Positions 15,322 to 22,776 of a stretch of 33,644 bases of DNA are shown piece by piece (position 1 is the first letter of the stretch; each line of letters starts with the position of its first letter). Location: IMG/VR virus record IMGVR_UViG_3300044825_000621, positions 1 through 33,644 of that record. One strand, written 5' to 3'. The position numbers were made by a program, and so were the translations under genes. The notes beneath the pieces are model-generated. The model was not told the origin of the DNA. It saw only the letters and a program-made list of their open reading frames with translations, and ran no database searches. This stretch comes from a virus.

Positions 15322-16041
15322 TTATACCCCCCCGGGGGTCTGCGTTTCGGAAGACAAGGGGGTGGGTTCGATATTTTGAGGGGATTGTTCGTGTGGAATA
15401 GTATGTTCTAGCGCGTGGGACTCCGGCTCGCCAGCAGCGGGGGGTGCCCCGGCGGTGGGGTCGGCAGGGGCGGCATCGTCAACGGGTACCCGGTCGGTTG
15501 TCAATTCAGCAAGCAAGTCTACCGCATCAACGTCCGTCACATCCTGCGAGCCGGAACCGATCATCAACGTCTTAAGCTGATCCATGATTTGCGACTTGAT
15601 GGCATCTGAGCCGCTGATCGTGGTGATCTCTTTGCGCTCGGTGAATGCCGCAACTTCGGTTACCGTCCCCAGAACTTTTGCCGCGGTTACCTTTGTGCTC
15701 TGTTTTGCCGCTGGATCGATCAGGACGGAGACGAGCGACTGAATTACTAGAGCCCGCAAGGATTCAGAGGAGCGATATTTCTGAGCCTCTAATGCCAACT
15801 CATAAGCTTCTATTTCCGCGGCTATTCGGGAATCGGCCTTGAGCTTGCTAGCCTGATCCCCTTGTGTCTTAGGTTTACCCTTACTGTCATATGCCTTGCG
15901 ATAGCTCTCCGCCCCGCTATTACCGAGCGCAACCTGCCGGGCAAACTCTCTCTGCTTAGGTGTGAGTTCGCTCTTACCCACCATCAAGATAGTTTCAATG
16001 GGCATCTCTTTTAATGCTTGCTTTATCTCTTTGCGTTTCAT
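15322..16041 (-). CDS. terS: Terminase small subunit
   Basis: The protein has 239 residues. Residues about 25-75 carry the typical small-terminase start SELTPKQREFARQVALGNSG and AESYRKAYDSKGK, followed by SRIAAEIEAYELALEAQ. A central helical oligomerisation region (ESLRALVIQSLVSVLIDPAA) leads to a long acidic Pro/Ala-rich tail (about residues 180-239). The family recognises packaging sites in DNA and recruits the large subunit. It is separated from terL by the regulator and zinc genes, an uncommon interruption. It starts the minus-strand virion transcription. Confidence 0.85.
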   Translation of the reverse strand: MKRKEIKQALKEMPIETILMVGKSELTPKQREFARQVALGNSGAESYRKAYDSKGKPKTQGDQASKLKADSRIAAEIEAYELALEAQKYRSSESLRALVIQSLVSVLIDPAAKQSTKVTAAKVLGTVTEVAAFTERKEITTISGSDAIKSQIMDQLKTLMIGSGSQDVTDVDAVDLLAELTTDRVPVDDAAPADPTAGAPPAAGEPESHALEHTIPHEQSPQNIEPTPLSSETQTPGGV

Positions 16042-16307
16042 GTCTTGGACTGTTCCGCTTCGCTATATCTAACCGCCCCGATCATACCGGAACAAACGCG
16101 GAAAGTGTACCAATATGGAACAACTGTCACACAACGGAACAGGATTGTCACATATTGACACACCGGGGAAACGGGCAAACCCAGTATTTATGCGACCTTT
16201 GCCCTTGGCATGATCTATGCAATATGTTCCATGCACGACACCTATTGCATCGATACATGGAAACCGCTTACAATTTGCAGGCACTAACCAACCCGGAGAC
16301 CACCACC
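16042..16307. promoter_or_regulatory. Divergent control region between terS and the plus-strand island
   Basis: These 266 bases lie between genes transcribed outwards. They hold repeated GGAACA at 16089, 16117 and 16136 (and TGTTCC near 16048 and 16224). They also hold two GTCACA at 16126 and 16147, forming GGAACA-GTCACA direct repeats. On the minus strand TATGAT (16081-16086) is a candidate -10 for terS. On the plus strand TTGGCATG-N4-ATGCAAT shows GG at 16207 and GC at 16219, the -24/-12 spacing of sigma54 promoters, with two mismatches. No gene is visible. Confidence 0.5.
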
Positions 16308-16766
16308 ATGAAAGCATATAAGCACCTAGTCCGCTACGCCCTGAACGCCGGGCACACCGTTTCGGTATTCGACGGCGAAATATGGGAAGTGAAACGCTCT
16401 ACCAAATACAAGACCATCATCGATTGCATTGAATCGGTAGAGGAAGCCCAGTTAAACATTCGAGACGCTAACGGCGAACCTATCGGATGGGCACTTGTAT
16501 CCGCTTACGGACTGGCAGACGATGAAACCGTTATCGACTTCGGATGCAATGAATTCATGCTCGGATGGGAAAAAGCTTTTGAGAATCCGCACGCCGAGCG
16601 TGATGCCCTAATGCGTGCCGCCCGGGAGCTTTCCACCGGGATACATGGAAGCTTTGCCGCTGGTATTGGAGACGCAGCACTACGCGCCGACAGTCACAAC
16701 CTGCAAATTTTAGTGAATGCCTTCCCTGAGATATTCGCCAAAGCCACCGCCGCCGAAACTGTTTAA
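16308..16766 (+). CDS. Unknown protein, first gene of the plus-strand island
   Basis: The ATG at 16308 is chosen: CGGAGA lies 8-13 bases upstream, and a longer in-frame reading would cover the control region. The product has 152 residues, beginning MKAYKHLVRYALNAGHTVSV. An alpha/beta part with FDGEIWEVKRSTKYKTIID and IGWALVSAYGLADDETVIDF precedes a helical C-terminus (HAERDALMRAARELSTGIHG). I do not recognise the family with confidence; similar proteins occur on phages and plasmids. GC content is higher than in flanking modules. Confidence 0.72.
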   Translation: MKAYKHLVRYALNAGHTVSVFDGEIWEVKRSTKYKTIIDCIESVEEAQLNIRDANGEPIGWALVSAYGLADDETVIDFGCNEFMLGWEKAFENPHAERDALMRAARELSTGIHGSFAAGIGDAALRADSHNLQILVNAFPEIFAKATAAETV

Positions 16767-16774
16767 CCCAACCC

Positions 16775-16792
16775 GCCCGGGATATCCCGGGC
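16775..16792. repeat. Perfect 18-bp palindrome between island genes
   Basis: GCCCGGGATATCCCGGGC is a perfect palindrome 8 bases after the first island gene. In RNA it gives a 7-bp GC stem with a 4-base loop. No T-run follows, so it is not a typical terminator. It could stabilise or process the mRNA, or bind a dimeric protein. Confidence 0.55.
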
Positions 16793-16816
16793 ACCTAACC
16801 CAAAGGAAACCACACC

Positions 16817-17083
16817 ATGAGCAAATACAACGGACACAAAAACTGGAATCACTGGAATGTCAGCCTATGGATAAACAACGACGAAAAACTGTATCGCCAT
16901 GCGCTGGAATGCATCAACACCGCCAAGGGATACACAGCCGCCGGTGCCTTGCGCGTATACGGCATTCACAAATCCGGGCGCGACCTTGCCGCTTGCCTGA
17001 TGATGCAAAGCTTGCCAACCGCAACCCCGGACGGCGCACCCTACAGCGCATCATCAATCCGTGCCGCCATGGTCGGAATGTAA
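16817..17083 (+). CDS. Small conserved phage/plasmid protein (YNGHKNWNHWNVSLWI type)
   Basis: The protein has 88 residues, starting at an ATG with AAAGGAAA upstream. The N-terminus MSKYNGHKNWNHWNVSLWI is a recognisable Trp/Asn-rich signature of a small conserved family in phages and plasmids (I recall DUF7249, without certainty). The rest is helical, with LYRHALECINTAKGYTAAGA and SASSIRAAMVGM. Function is unknown. The gene sits second in the island. Confidence 0.72.
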   Translation: MSKYNGHKNWNHWNVSLWINNDEKLYRHALECINTAKGYTAAGALRVYGIHKSGRDLAACLMMQSLPTATPDGAPYSASSIRAAMVGM

Positions 17084-17096
17084 CGAAGCCGCCGCC

Positions 17097-17309
17097 ATGA
17101 ACTACATTCACCAACTACAGACCGAGATCGAGACGCTACACGCCGACGCGGCTACACGCGCCGACCGCACCCGGGAATTCCGGGCGCACTTACTATCGGC
17201 GAAGTTTCACCCGATCCAGCAAGACGGAAGCCGGGGAGACTGGATCAGCACCGGCGACGTTATGAACTGGCTTTTGTATATCGAAGACACCAACCGCTTA
17301 AACCCTTAA
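17097..17309 (+). CDS. Small unknown protein (70 aa)
   Basis: The ATG at 17097 follows the previous stop by 13 bases, giving 70 residues; a longer reading would overlap the previous gene. An N-terminal helix (MNYIHQLQTEIETLHADAAT) leads to LLSAKFHPIQQDGSRGDWIS and TGDVMNWLLYIEDTNRL. The C-terminal RGDWISTGDVMNWL pattern is one I have seen in small plasmid and phage proteins. Function is not known. No strong ribosome site is evident. Confidence 0.65.
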   Translation: MNYIHQLQTEIETLHADAATRADRTREFRAHLLSAKFHPIQQDGSRGDWISTGDVMNWLLYIEDTNRLNP

Positions 17310-17322
17310 GGAACCCGACACC

Positions 17323-17493
17323 ATGAACCGCATCCCTGAAATTATCGTGATCGCAGGCATTTTGCTCGCAACCGCTTGTCTTTACCTTGGAGTGACCGGA
17401 GAGATTGACACCGTCGATATGGTAATCATGACACTCGCAAGCTTGTTTATATCGGTAATCGCCGCCGTTGAAGACCACAACCTGAGAGATTAA
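17323..17493 (+). CDS. Small membrane protein (56 aa)
   Basis: A short gene read directly: ATG at 17323, TAA at 17491-17493, with AAGGAA upstream. The product has two hydrophobic stretches, IIVIAGILLATACLYLGV (residues 7-24) and VDMVIMTLASLFISVIAAV (residues 31-49), and a short charged end (EDHNLRD). It should span the inner membrane twice. No function can be assigned. It sits in the middle of the island, with matching spacing on both sides. Confidence 0.65.
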   Translation: MNRIPEIIVIAGILLATACLYLGVTGEIDTVDMVIMTLASLFISVIAAVEDHNLRD

Positions 17494-17497
17494 TAAA

Positions 17498-17698
17498 ATG
17501 AAAATCACCGTTAAACATCGCTCGAATTATGGCATCGACACTTTTTACCCTGCGTGCCCCGCCGCCGAACTATTCGCCCGGATAGCAGGCACGAAGACGC
17601 TAACCCGCAACACCCTGCGAGATGTGCAGGCACTGGGTTATGAAATCGAACTACAAACCGAGGCACCGAAGATTTTTAACCACCTGAAAACCGCTTAA
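17498..17698 (+). CDS. Small unknown protein (66 aa)
   Basis: The protein has 66 residues and begins 4 bases after the previous stop. MKITVKHRSNYGIDTFYPAC is a beta hairpin-like start. AAELFARIAGTKTLTRNTLR and DVQALGYEIELQTEAPKIF follow and suggest one alpha/beta unit. I recognise a general resemblance to small proteins of phage and plasmid islands, not a named function. Codon use and GC match its neighbours. Confidence 0.65.
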   Translation: MKITVKHRSNYGIDTFYPACPAAELFARIAGTKTLTRNTLRDVQALGYEIELQTEAPKIFNHLKTA

Positions 17699-17711
17699 AG
17701 GATAAGACACC

Positions 17712-17987
17712 ATGAAAACTTTCGACTTTATTTCCGATCCCGGGCACGGATGGATCAAGGTACCGCATCGCATGCTCGCCGAATTCCAGATCGCAGACAA
17801 GATCAGCCACTACTCATACAGCCGGGGCGATTATGCCTACCTTGAGGAAGACATGGACGCAGCGACATTTTTTAATGCGTACCGGGCACGCCATGGACAC
17901 GACCCGAAAATCCGGGAGCGCAACAGCGCACACAACTATAGCCGCGTCCGCAATTACGCAACCTACCGCCCGCAGGTGACCGCATGA
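17712..17987 (+). CDS. Conserved small phage/plasmid protein (FISDPGHGWIKVP type)
   Basis: The protein has 91 residues with an AAAGGATAAG ribosome site. The N-terminus FDFISDPGHGWIKVPHRMLA is a clear family signature that I know from phages and conjugative plasmids. It is followed by IADKISHYSYSRGDYAYLEE and a basic end (KIRERNSAHNYSRVRNYATY). The family's role is not established to my knowledge. Its stop overlaps the next start as ATGA, so it is probably co-translated with the Cys-rich protein. Confidence 0.75.
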   Translation: MKTFDFISDPGHGWIKVPHRMLAEFQIADKISHYSYSRGDYAYLEEDMDAATFFNAYRARHGHDPKIRERNSAHNYSRVRNYATYRPQVTA

Positions 17988-18664
17988 AAATCCACTTCAT
18001 CCGCAAATCAAACAACCGCAAGACCGGAGCGATCCCGGTAACCTACAGCGAGCGCAAAACCTGCCCGCCAACCTGCCCGCACTACGAGGCCGACTGTTAC
18101 GGCGAGGATTTTTTAACCCGCATGGCATGGAACAAGGTACCCGACCGGGGCTCGGACTTGCCCGAAACTTGCGCGAGTATTGCAGCGCTACCAGTCGGAC
18201 AGCTTTGGCGCATGAATGTAGCCGGAGATTTACCGGGCGAAGGTGAAGACGTGGACGCGTACGCACTGGGAGAGATAGTCCGGGCGAACATAGGCCGCAA
18301 AGGATTCACCTACACGCACAAGAAGAGCGCGAGCGCCATCTTTTGGGCTCGCCATGCTACTGCATGGGGTTTTACCGTCAACCTATCCGCGGACGATGCC
18401 GGAGAGGCGGACACGCTCGCCGCCCACGGATTGCCATTGACTTGCATTGTGCCAATGGACACGCCCGAGCGCACCACTACGCCCGAAGGCCGCCCGATAG
18501 TGGTATGCCCGGCGCAGACCCGGGAGGATAAGACTTGCGAAACTTGCGGACTTTGCCAGCACGCCGACCGAGCAGTAATCGTCGGTTTTCGGGCGCATGG
18601 TACCCGAGCGAAGCAAACCGACCAACGAGCCCGCCGGGTAATCCCCATCGCACGCACCGCATAA
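17984..18664 (+). CDS. Cys-rich protein, gp88-like/DUF7227-type
   Basis: The protein has 226 residues. The N-terminus has RKTGAIPVTYSERKTCPPTC followed by PHYEADCYGE, a cluster of three Cys (CxxxCx6C). The centre resembles an alpha/beta barrel: LPVGQLWRMNVAGDLPGEG, GRKGFTYTHKK and AWGFTVNLSADDAGEADTLA. The C-terminus carries VVCPAQTREDKTCETCGLC and a basic tail. The CPxxC...CY start recalls the mycobacteriophage gp88 family and the type I recall as DUF7227. A metal or Fe-S site is likely; the reaction is unknown. It is the largest gene of the island. Confidence 0.72.
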   Translation: MKIHFIRKSNNRKTGAIPVTYSERKTCPPTCPHYEADCYGEDFLTRMAWNKVPDRGSDLPETCASIAALPVGQLWRMNVAGDLPGEGEDVDAYALGEIVRANIGRKGFTYTHKKSASAIFWARHATAWGFTVNLSADDAGEADTLAAHGLPLTCIVPMDTPERTTTPEGRPIVVCPAQTREDKTCETCGLCQHADRAVIVGFRAHGTRAKQTDQRARRVIPIARTA

Positions 18665-18683
18665 TCACAAGGAGATCAGACGA

Positions 18684-18866
18684 ATGAAAACGACCGAAGA
18701 ATTAAAGGCACGCGCTCGAGGCATCGCCGAATCGCATTTTTACTGCGACGATGAATGCGAAATCCCATGGGAGCCATTCGAGTACCACGACCCGGACGAA
18801 ATCGAAACCGAATGCCAGAACCTAGCCGATTCAATTTTTAATGCCATGCTTTGGGCGCAATCATGA
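18684..18866 (+). CDS. Small acidic protein (60 aa)
   Basis: The protein has 60 residues and starts at the ATG of the first leader repeat. It is acidic: MKTTEELKARARGIAESHFY, then CDDECEIPWEPFEYHDPDEI and LADSIFNAMLWAQS. Its strong negative charge could suit DNA mimicry, as in some anti-restriction proteins, but no known family is visible and this is only a possibility. It overlaps the next leader repeat at its stop. Confidence 0.65.
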   Translation: MKTTEELKARARGIAESHFYCDDECEIPWEPFEYHDPDEIETECQNLADSIFNAMLWAQS

Positions 18867-18879
18867 GGAGATCAGACGA

Positions 18880-19068
18880 ATGAAACCCGACCAAGAAATG
18901 AACGAATATATCGCCATCATTATGAGCGCCGAGCTTTTTAAATTCTGCAAAGAACAGAACTTACCATTCTTGCAAGCTTATGAGTTATCCCTGCGCGAAG
19001 ACCTTACGGATTTTCAATTCGGGTATTTGGTCGCGCACGCCCGGACACTTACCGCCCTTGTCAATTAA
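18880..19068 (+). CDS. Small helical protein (62 aa)
   Basis: The protein has 62 residues from the ATG of the second leader repeat; an upstream in-frame reading would overlap the previous gene. Helices include MNEYIAIIMSAELFKFCKEQ and LPFLQAYELSLREDLTDFQF. I do not recognise it. It is bracketed by leader repeats on both sides, which suggests movement as a cassette. Confidence 0.62.
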   Translation: MKPDQEMNEYIAIIMSAELFKFCKEQNLPFLQAYELSLREDLTDFQFGYLVAHARTLTALVN

Positions 19069-19083
19069 GAGGAGATCAGACGA

Positions 19084-19251
19084 ATGAGTCACGCACACCT
19101 GCAACGCTGTTTATATACGCCCGGGTGCCATCGGTGCCAATACACCGTAGTGAAAACGGCGGACGGTGGATTCGCCACCATCTGCCGCCCCTGCTTTCAG
19201 GAATACAAGCGATTACAAGGAGATCAGACGGACAACCCGCGCATGGATTGA
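19084..19251 (+). CDS. Small zinc-binding protein (55 aa) ending opposite the primase gene
   Basis: A short gene read directly: ATG at 19084 after the third leader repeat, TGA at 19249-19251. Cys residues C9, C15, C18 and the CRPC pair at residues 34-37 (TPGCHRCQYT, TICRPCFQEYKR) fit a small zinc knuckle. The last 28 bases overlap the end of the minus-strand primase gene, and the fourth leader repeat lies in its 3' end. The tail (GDQTDNPRMD) may therefore derive from fused flanking DNA. Confidence 0.62.
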   Translation: MSHAHLQRCLYTPGCHRCQYTVVKTADGGFATICRPCFQEYKRLQGDQTDNPRMD

Positions 19252-20054
19252 GTCAGGCTTTGAGTAAACCTGAACAGACCCACACGCCGGTGGTAGTCGT
19301 TGGCATCCTCGCCCACTGTATCGCTGATCCATACAGGCCAGCCTATCTGCGCCGCCGTCTTTTGCCCGGTCTCGCTGGCATCATTGTCAGCGATGACCAG
19401 CCCCGGCTTAAGACTTTCCGCTACCTTCAGCATATTGCCCGCCGAAAAACATACATGCAGAGTGTAGCGCCGCTTCATGGTCTTCAAGGCCAGACGAACG
19501 GAGAGCGCAGTCGCATACCCTTCGCAGAGTATGTGCATCCCCTTGTTGTCGAACGTGAAGGTAGCGCCTGATGTACGCTGCCCGAACAGGAATTTTTTCC
19601 CGCCCTCTGCATCAATCATCTGCACACCGACCAGCGAGCCCGCTACCCTCATCGGCACGAGAAGGACAGGCTTGCCTTCAATGTGCAAGACGTTGCCCTG
19701 CTCATCCGGGAACCCCTTTGCTGCCAGATATGGGTGAGTCATCAGGCCGCTATCGTTCAGCATGCGGACTGCCTTCTGCGTGGCCTCGCGCTGACGCTTA
19801 CGCATCTCCTGCTCTGCGTTGAGAACAGACGAACGGATTTGCCGCTGGTCTAGCTGGTTGGGAGAGTCATGCTTCCATATCGAAACGATGGTGTCGGTGG
19901 CGTGGTTCTGTACGAATCCATGCGTGCCCATGTACTTGACTGCGCCGTTGCGCTTGCGCGGGTGATCCTCTGTTGGGTACCGCTTCCATGTACCGACAGG
20001 CGGGTAGTCATGGATGATGATGCCATGAGAGCGGGCAAAATCTAAGAAGTCCAT
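19224..20054 (-). CDS. Toprim-domain DNA primase-like protein
   Basis: I chose the ATG at 20054, which overlaps the upstream stop as TGATG, giving 276 residues. The N-terminal part has GTWKRYPTEDHPRKRNGAVK and GFVQNHATDTIVSIWK, as in P4-type primase N-terminal domains but without an obvious zinc Cys set. The Toprim domain shows HILCEGYATALSVRLAL (catalytic Glu near residue 178) and GLVIADNDASETGQKTAA (DxD near residues 223-225). It probably makes RNA primers for phage replication. It follows the helicase in the same operon and ends inside the leader repeat. Confidence 0.82.
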   Translation of the reverse strand: MDFLDFARSHGIIIHDYPPVGTWKRYPTEDHPRKRNGAVKYMGTHGFVQNHATDTIVSIWKHDSPNQLDQRQIRSSVLNAEQEMRKRQREATQKAVRMLNDSGLMTHPYLAAKGFPDEQGNVLHIEGKPVLLVPMRVAGSLVGVQMIDAEGGKKFLFGQRTSGATFTFDNKGMHILCEGYATALSVRLALKTMKRRYTLHVCFSAGNMLKVAESLKPGLVIADNDASETGQKTAAQIGWPVWISDTVGEDANDYHRRVGLFRFTQSLTQSMRGLSV

Positions 20055-20215
20055 CACACCTGCCCCCATTGATACAACCACCCATCCCTCGTGCTTTGCA
20101 GCAACAACACTTTGCCCTCTTTAAATGCGCGAAGAAACTGTTTACGCTTGGCTTCGTGTGACCACTTGTACCGATGGACAAAGTACTTGCGACCTTCAAC
20201 TGGTTTTAGTTTCAT
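20054..20215 (-). CDS. Small basic protein (53 aa) coupled to the primase
   Basis: A short gene read directly: ATG at 20215, TGA at 20056-20054. It begins MKLKPVEGRKYFVHRYKWSH and ends VLLLQSTRDGWLYQWGQV, with a basic middle (EAKRKQFLRAFKEGK). ATGA and TGATG overlaps on both sides show coupling in the operon. The family is not recognised. The basic Trp/Tyr-rich composition could fit nucleic-acid binding. Confidence 0.7.
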   Translation of the reverse strand: MKLKPVEGRKYFVHRYKWSHEAKRKQFLRAFKEGKVLLLQSTRDGWLYQWGQV

Positions 20216-20433
20216 GCTTGCCCCCTTGCGCGGATACGGCGAGCCGACACTGGATCCCTAGGCAAACGCTCGTAACCGTTGTATTCCAATACTTCACATA
20301 CCTTCGCGCACTCCTCACGCTCGGCTGCTGCGACTAGGGCGGCGAAGCGTTCAAGTTCTATTTCACAACCTACGATGTCCCATTCAGGCCAGCCAGCCTC
20401 CCGCGCCATATTGATAATGTCATCTGTAGTCAT
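20212..20433 (-). CDS. Small helical protein (MTTDDIINMAREAG type), paralogue of 32819-33082
   Basis: The ATG at 20433 overlaps the helicase stop (ATGA), giving 73 residues and avoiding a 109-base overlap. MTTDDIINMAREAGWPEWDI is followed by IELERFAALVAAAEREECAK and a basic end (PVSARRIRARGQA). The same DD-I-MAREAG and LERFAA-VAAAER segments occur in the plus-strand gene at 32819. These short modules are frequent in phage accessory genes. Function unknown. Confidence 0.72.
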   Translation of the reverse strand: MTTDDIINMAREAGWPEWDIVGCEIELERFAALVAAAEREECAKVCEVLEYNGYERLPRDPVSARRIRARGQA

Positions 20434-21905
20434 CTCTTCCCAATCCTTTTCAAGAATGCGTGCAGCTTTTTGCGGATAAACTTCTTCACCTCTGGCGATG
20501 GCAGCATGACCTGATTGTCGTTCAACCCTCGAGGCCACACGCCAAACTTATCCCGGTAAGTATTCGCAGCGCGACCACTGGACCAGCCCTCATGCCGGAC
20601 GTAGTACTGCATCATCGACCAGAATTCCTGCTTGCTCTCGCGAGTCATGGTTGCCGTTGCTAACTCTTCCATCTTGCCAGCCACCGCACTTACTTTGTTC
20701 TGCCGCTCACGAACGTGCCCGCAGTTGTAGCAGGTATCAGACCCACCGACCCACAGCGCATGGCATGCAGGACACTTTGATTCTTTCTTCTCCCGCTCTG
20801 TTGGTTCCTTCTTTGCCTTCTCTTTGCCTTCGTCAAGCTTGCTTACGCCATCCTCATAGACCTCATCCCAGTCTTCCCGGAACCGCAGGTAGTTGCCGGA
20901 GTGGTCCAGCCACAGCGCAAACTCTTTGTTTTCGCAGCCACGCATGACGCGCCCCATCTGCTGAATGTGAGAGGACAGGGATTTGCTGAATGGCCTAGCT
21001 GATACGCCGATCATTACATCGGGAACGTCGAAGCCCTTCGTCAGGATATCGGTGGCGATCAGACCTTGTATCTCCGTGTCAGGCTTGGAAAAGTCTTCGA
21101 TGATTTTCTTCTTCCACTCTTCGTCATCCTTGTAACTCAGGCTGATGAAGTTGTAGCCATGCTCCTGAAACTTACGGGCGAGATCAGCACCGTGGTCTAC
21201 GCCAGCAGAGAAGACAATCGTCTTGCGTGGTTCACCGAATATCTCATGAGTCTTGGCAACCCACTCGGATACAACGTCACCGGTGATCTTCATGCCTCGA
21301 GTCGTGGCTTCCTGTTGTGACCACTCGCCCGCTACCTTCTTGGCACCGGTCATGTCGATCTCTTTCGCGATGAAGACACGCAGCGGCACCAGCATCTGGC
21401 GCTGCACTAGTTCTTTGGTGGTGACAGGACTGACCACGTTGTCGTAGATCTTGCCGAGCCCTTTGGTAAACGGGGTGGCAGTCAAGCCAACGACCTTCAC
21501 ATCGGGATTGTTCTTGATGAACTCAACCGTCTGCTCCCGCGTAGCGTGGCATTCATCCACGATCAGAAGGTTCAACCCGGGGAAGGCACCGCGGCGCTCG
21601 AGGGTTTGAGCAGAGCAGACCTGAATGTTTTCGTACGGACGATAGCGCCAGTGCCCTGACTGCATCACGCCGTGCTCGATGTTGTACCGCTCCAGCCGCT
21701 TGCTGGTTTGATCGCACAGAACGATACGATCCAGCAGCATTGCAGCCTTGTTGCCTTTGGTTTTGGTGGCAGCCATCAAGGCGATTGCCATCTCTGTTTT
21801 ACCGCTGCCAGTCGGACTGACTAGCACCTGCGCCCGCTTACCTTGTGCGAACCCTGCACGAAGATCGGCGAGCGCCTTCTCCTGATAATCACGAAGACTT
21901 AACAC
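20430..21905 (-). CDS. Superfamily 2 DEAD/DEAH-type helicase
   Basis: The protein has 491 residues from a GTG start. Motifs occur in order: a Q-like start LRDYQEKALADLRAGFAQGK, Walker A SPTGSGKTEMA (residues 30-40), DECH box LLIVDECHA (residues 113-121), GLTATPF (140-146) and motif VI HIQQMGRVMRG (about residue 315). A C-terminal zinc ribbon (CPACHALWV then CYNCGH, about residues 378-396) follows, and the end is basic. It probably unwinds DNA or branched intermediates in phage replication. It is coupled to the small gene downstream. Confidence 0.9.
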   Translation of the reverse strand: MLSLRDYQEKALADLRAGFAQGKRAQVLVSPTGSGKTEMAIALMAATKTKGNKAAMLLDRIVLCDQTSKRLERYNIEHGVMQSGHWRYRPYENIQVCSAQTLERRGAFPGLNLLIVDECHATREQTVEFIKNNPDVKVVGLTATPFTKGLGKIYDNVVSPVTTKELVQRQMLVPLRVFIAKEIDMTGAKKVAGEWSQQEATTRGMKITGDVVSEWVAKTHEIFGEPRKTIVFSAGVDHGADLARKFQEHGYNFISLSYKDDEEWKKKIIEDFSKPDTEIQGLIATDILTKGFDVPDVMIGVSARPFSKSLSSHIQQMGRVMRGCENKEFALWLDHSGNYLRFREDWDEVYEDGVSKLDEGKEKAKKEPTEREKKESKCPACHALWVGGSDTCYNCGHVRERQNKVSAVAGKMEELATATMTRESKQEFWSMMQYYVRHEGWSSGRAANTYRDKFGVWPRGLNDNQVMLPSPEVKKFIRKKLHAFLKRIGKR

Positions 21906-21954
21906 TGTCGCTCCTTACTCTACTGGCACACATGCCCGCCAGCGTGGGCATAAC

Positions 21955-22776
21955 TCACTTTTCTTCTAGCTTCTTGAGCTTCTTCTGAAGCATAGCCACC
22001 TGTTTCATAAGCTGGGCGTTTTCAGATTGGAAGGTGTCGCGTGAATGCTTGACCGCAGCAAGTTCAATCTCGAGCAGACGAATCTGTGCACGCAAATCCT
22101 TGATGGTGGACTCTGCCATCTGCTTTTCAATCTCATCAGCGTCCATCGTGGCAACGGCAAGCCTGTCGGACAGCGCCTCATTCTCAGCCTTGAGCAGGGT
22201 AATAGCCTCAGCCATCTGCTGTTCCGGCGTTTCCTCAAAAGGCCAGTCTTCAACGGGCTCCTCTTGCTTCGGCTCGTCCTGCTTCTTGTCTTTGGTCTTC
22301 ATGACATGGGTCTTGCCGCCACGCTCAAACTTGATGGAGTCATTGCCTATGCCCAGTTCCCGGCGGATGTTGGCGACCAGCACATGACTAACGTGACAGT
22401 GCTTGGCTATCTCACGGTCAGACCACTCAGACCATTCGATATCTTGGAGCATGCGAATAACTACGTTGCGCTTGTCTGCATTGGTACGCTGCAAACCATG
22501 ATCACCGTTCGCGCCGTTGGAGTAGAGCACCGCATCACGGAGAGTGCCGTTGATAATGTGGCAGTCGATGTTGGGAGAGCCCGCCGCTTTGGTTGCGAGG
22601 TAGCGGTGGAATCCATCGGCAAGGTAGTACTGGAGGCCGTCATGGAATACGATGACCTTTGGGAATACAACGGAGTTTTTAATCGCCTCGCAGTATTGTC
22701 CAACCACTTGATCGTCAATCTTGGTACGTGATTGCGTACCACAATCGATTCTAATTTTGTCTAAGCTGAGATTCAT
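21955..22776 (-). CDS. ParB/Srx-fold DNA-binding protein with coiled-coil tail
   Basis: The protein has 273 residues. The N-terminus (residues 1-90) is a ParB/Srx domain, with VFPKVIVFHDGLQYYLADGF and HRYLATKAAG in place of the GERR box. An HTH-like segment follows (SEWSDREIAKHCHVSHVLVA, about residues 115-137). The last 100 residues are a Lys/Glu/Gln coiled coil, beginning around AITLLKAENEALSDRLAVAT. It may act as a transcription or partition regulator or bind a replication site. It lies between the 38-aa membrane peptide gene and the helicase. Confidence 0.82.
   Translation of the reverse strand: MNLSLDKIRIDCGTQSRTKIDDQVVGQYCEAIKNSVVFPKVIVFHDGLQYYLADGFHRYLATKAAGSPNIDCHIINGTLRDAVLYSNGANGDHGLQRTNADKRNVVIRMLQDIEWSEWSDREIAKHCHVSHVLVANIRRELGIGNDSIKFERGGKTHVMKTKDKKQDEPKQEEPVEDWPFEETPEQQMAEAITLLKAENEALSDRLAVATMDADEIEKQMAESTIKDLRAQIRLLEIELAAVKHSRDTFQSENAQLMKQVAMLQKKLKKLEEK

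Larger units (their letters stand above)
18671..19231 (+). repeat. Four copies of a translation-start leader repeat
   Basis: The 17-mer GGAGATCAGACGAATGA occurs at 18671, 18867 and 19071, each placing an ATG (18684, 18880, 19084) after the same GGAG ribosome site. A fourth, shortened copy, GGAGATCAGACGG, lies at 19219-19231 without an ATG, inside the end of the last island gene and over the primase stop codon. The copies indicate duplication or cassette-wise gain of genes. Confidence 0.85.

Noticed and set aside
15285-15322. Short 18-codon reading frame before the LexA-like gene as a leader peptide
   Set aside because: No ribosome site, and it runs through the operator palindrome; probably chance.
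15322-15345. CCCCCGGGGG hairpin at the end of the small terminase gene as a terminator
   Set aside because: On the minus strand it is followed by an A-run, not a T-run.
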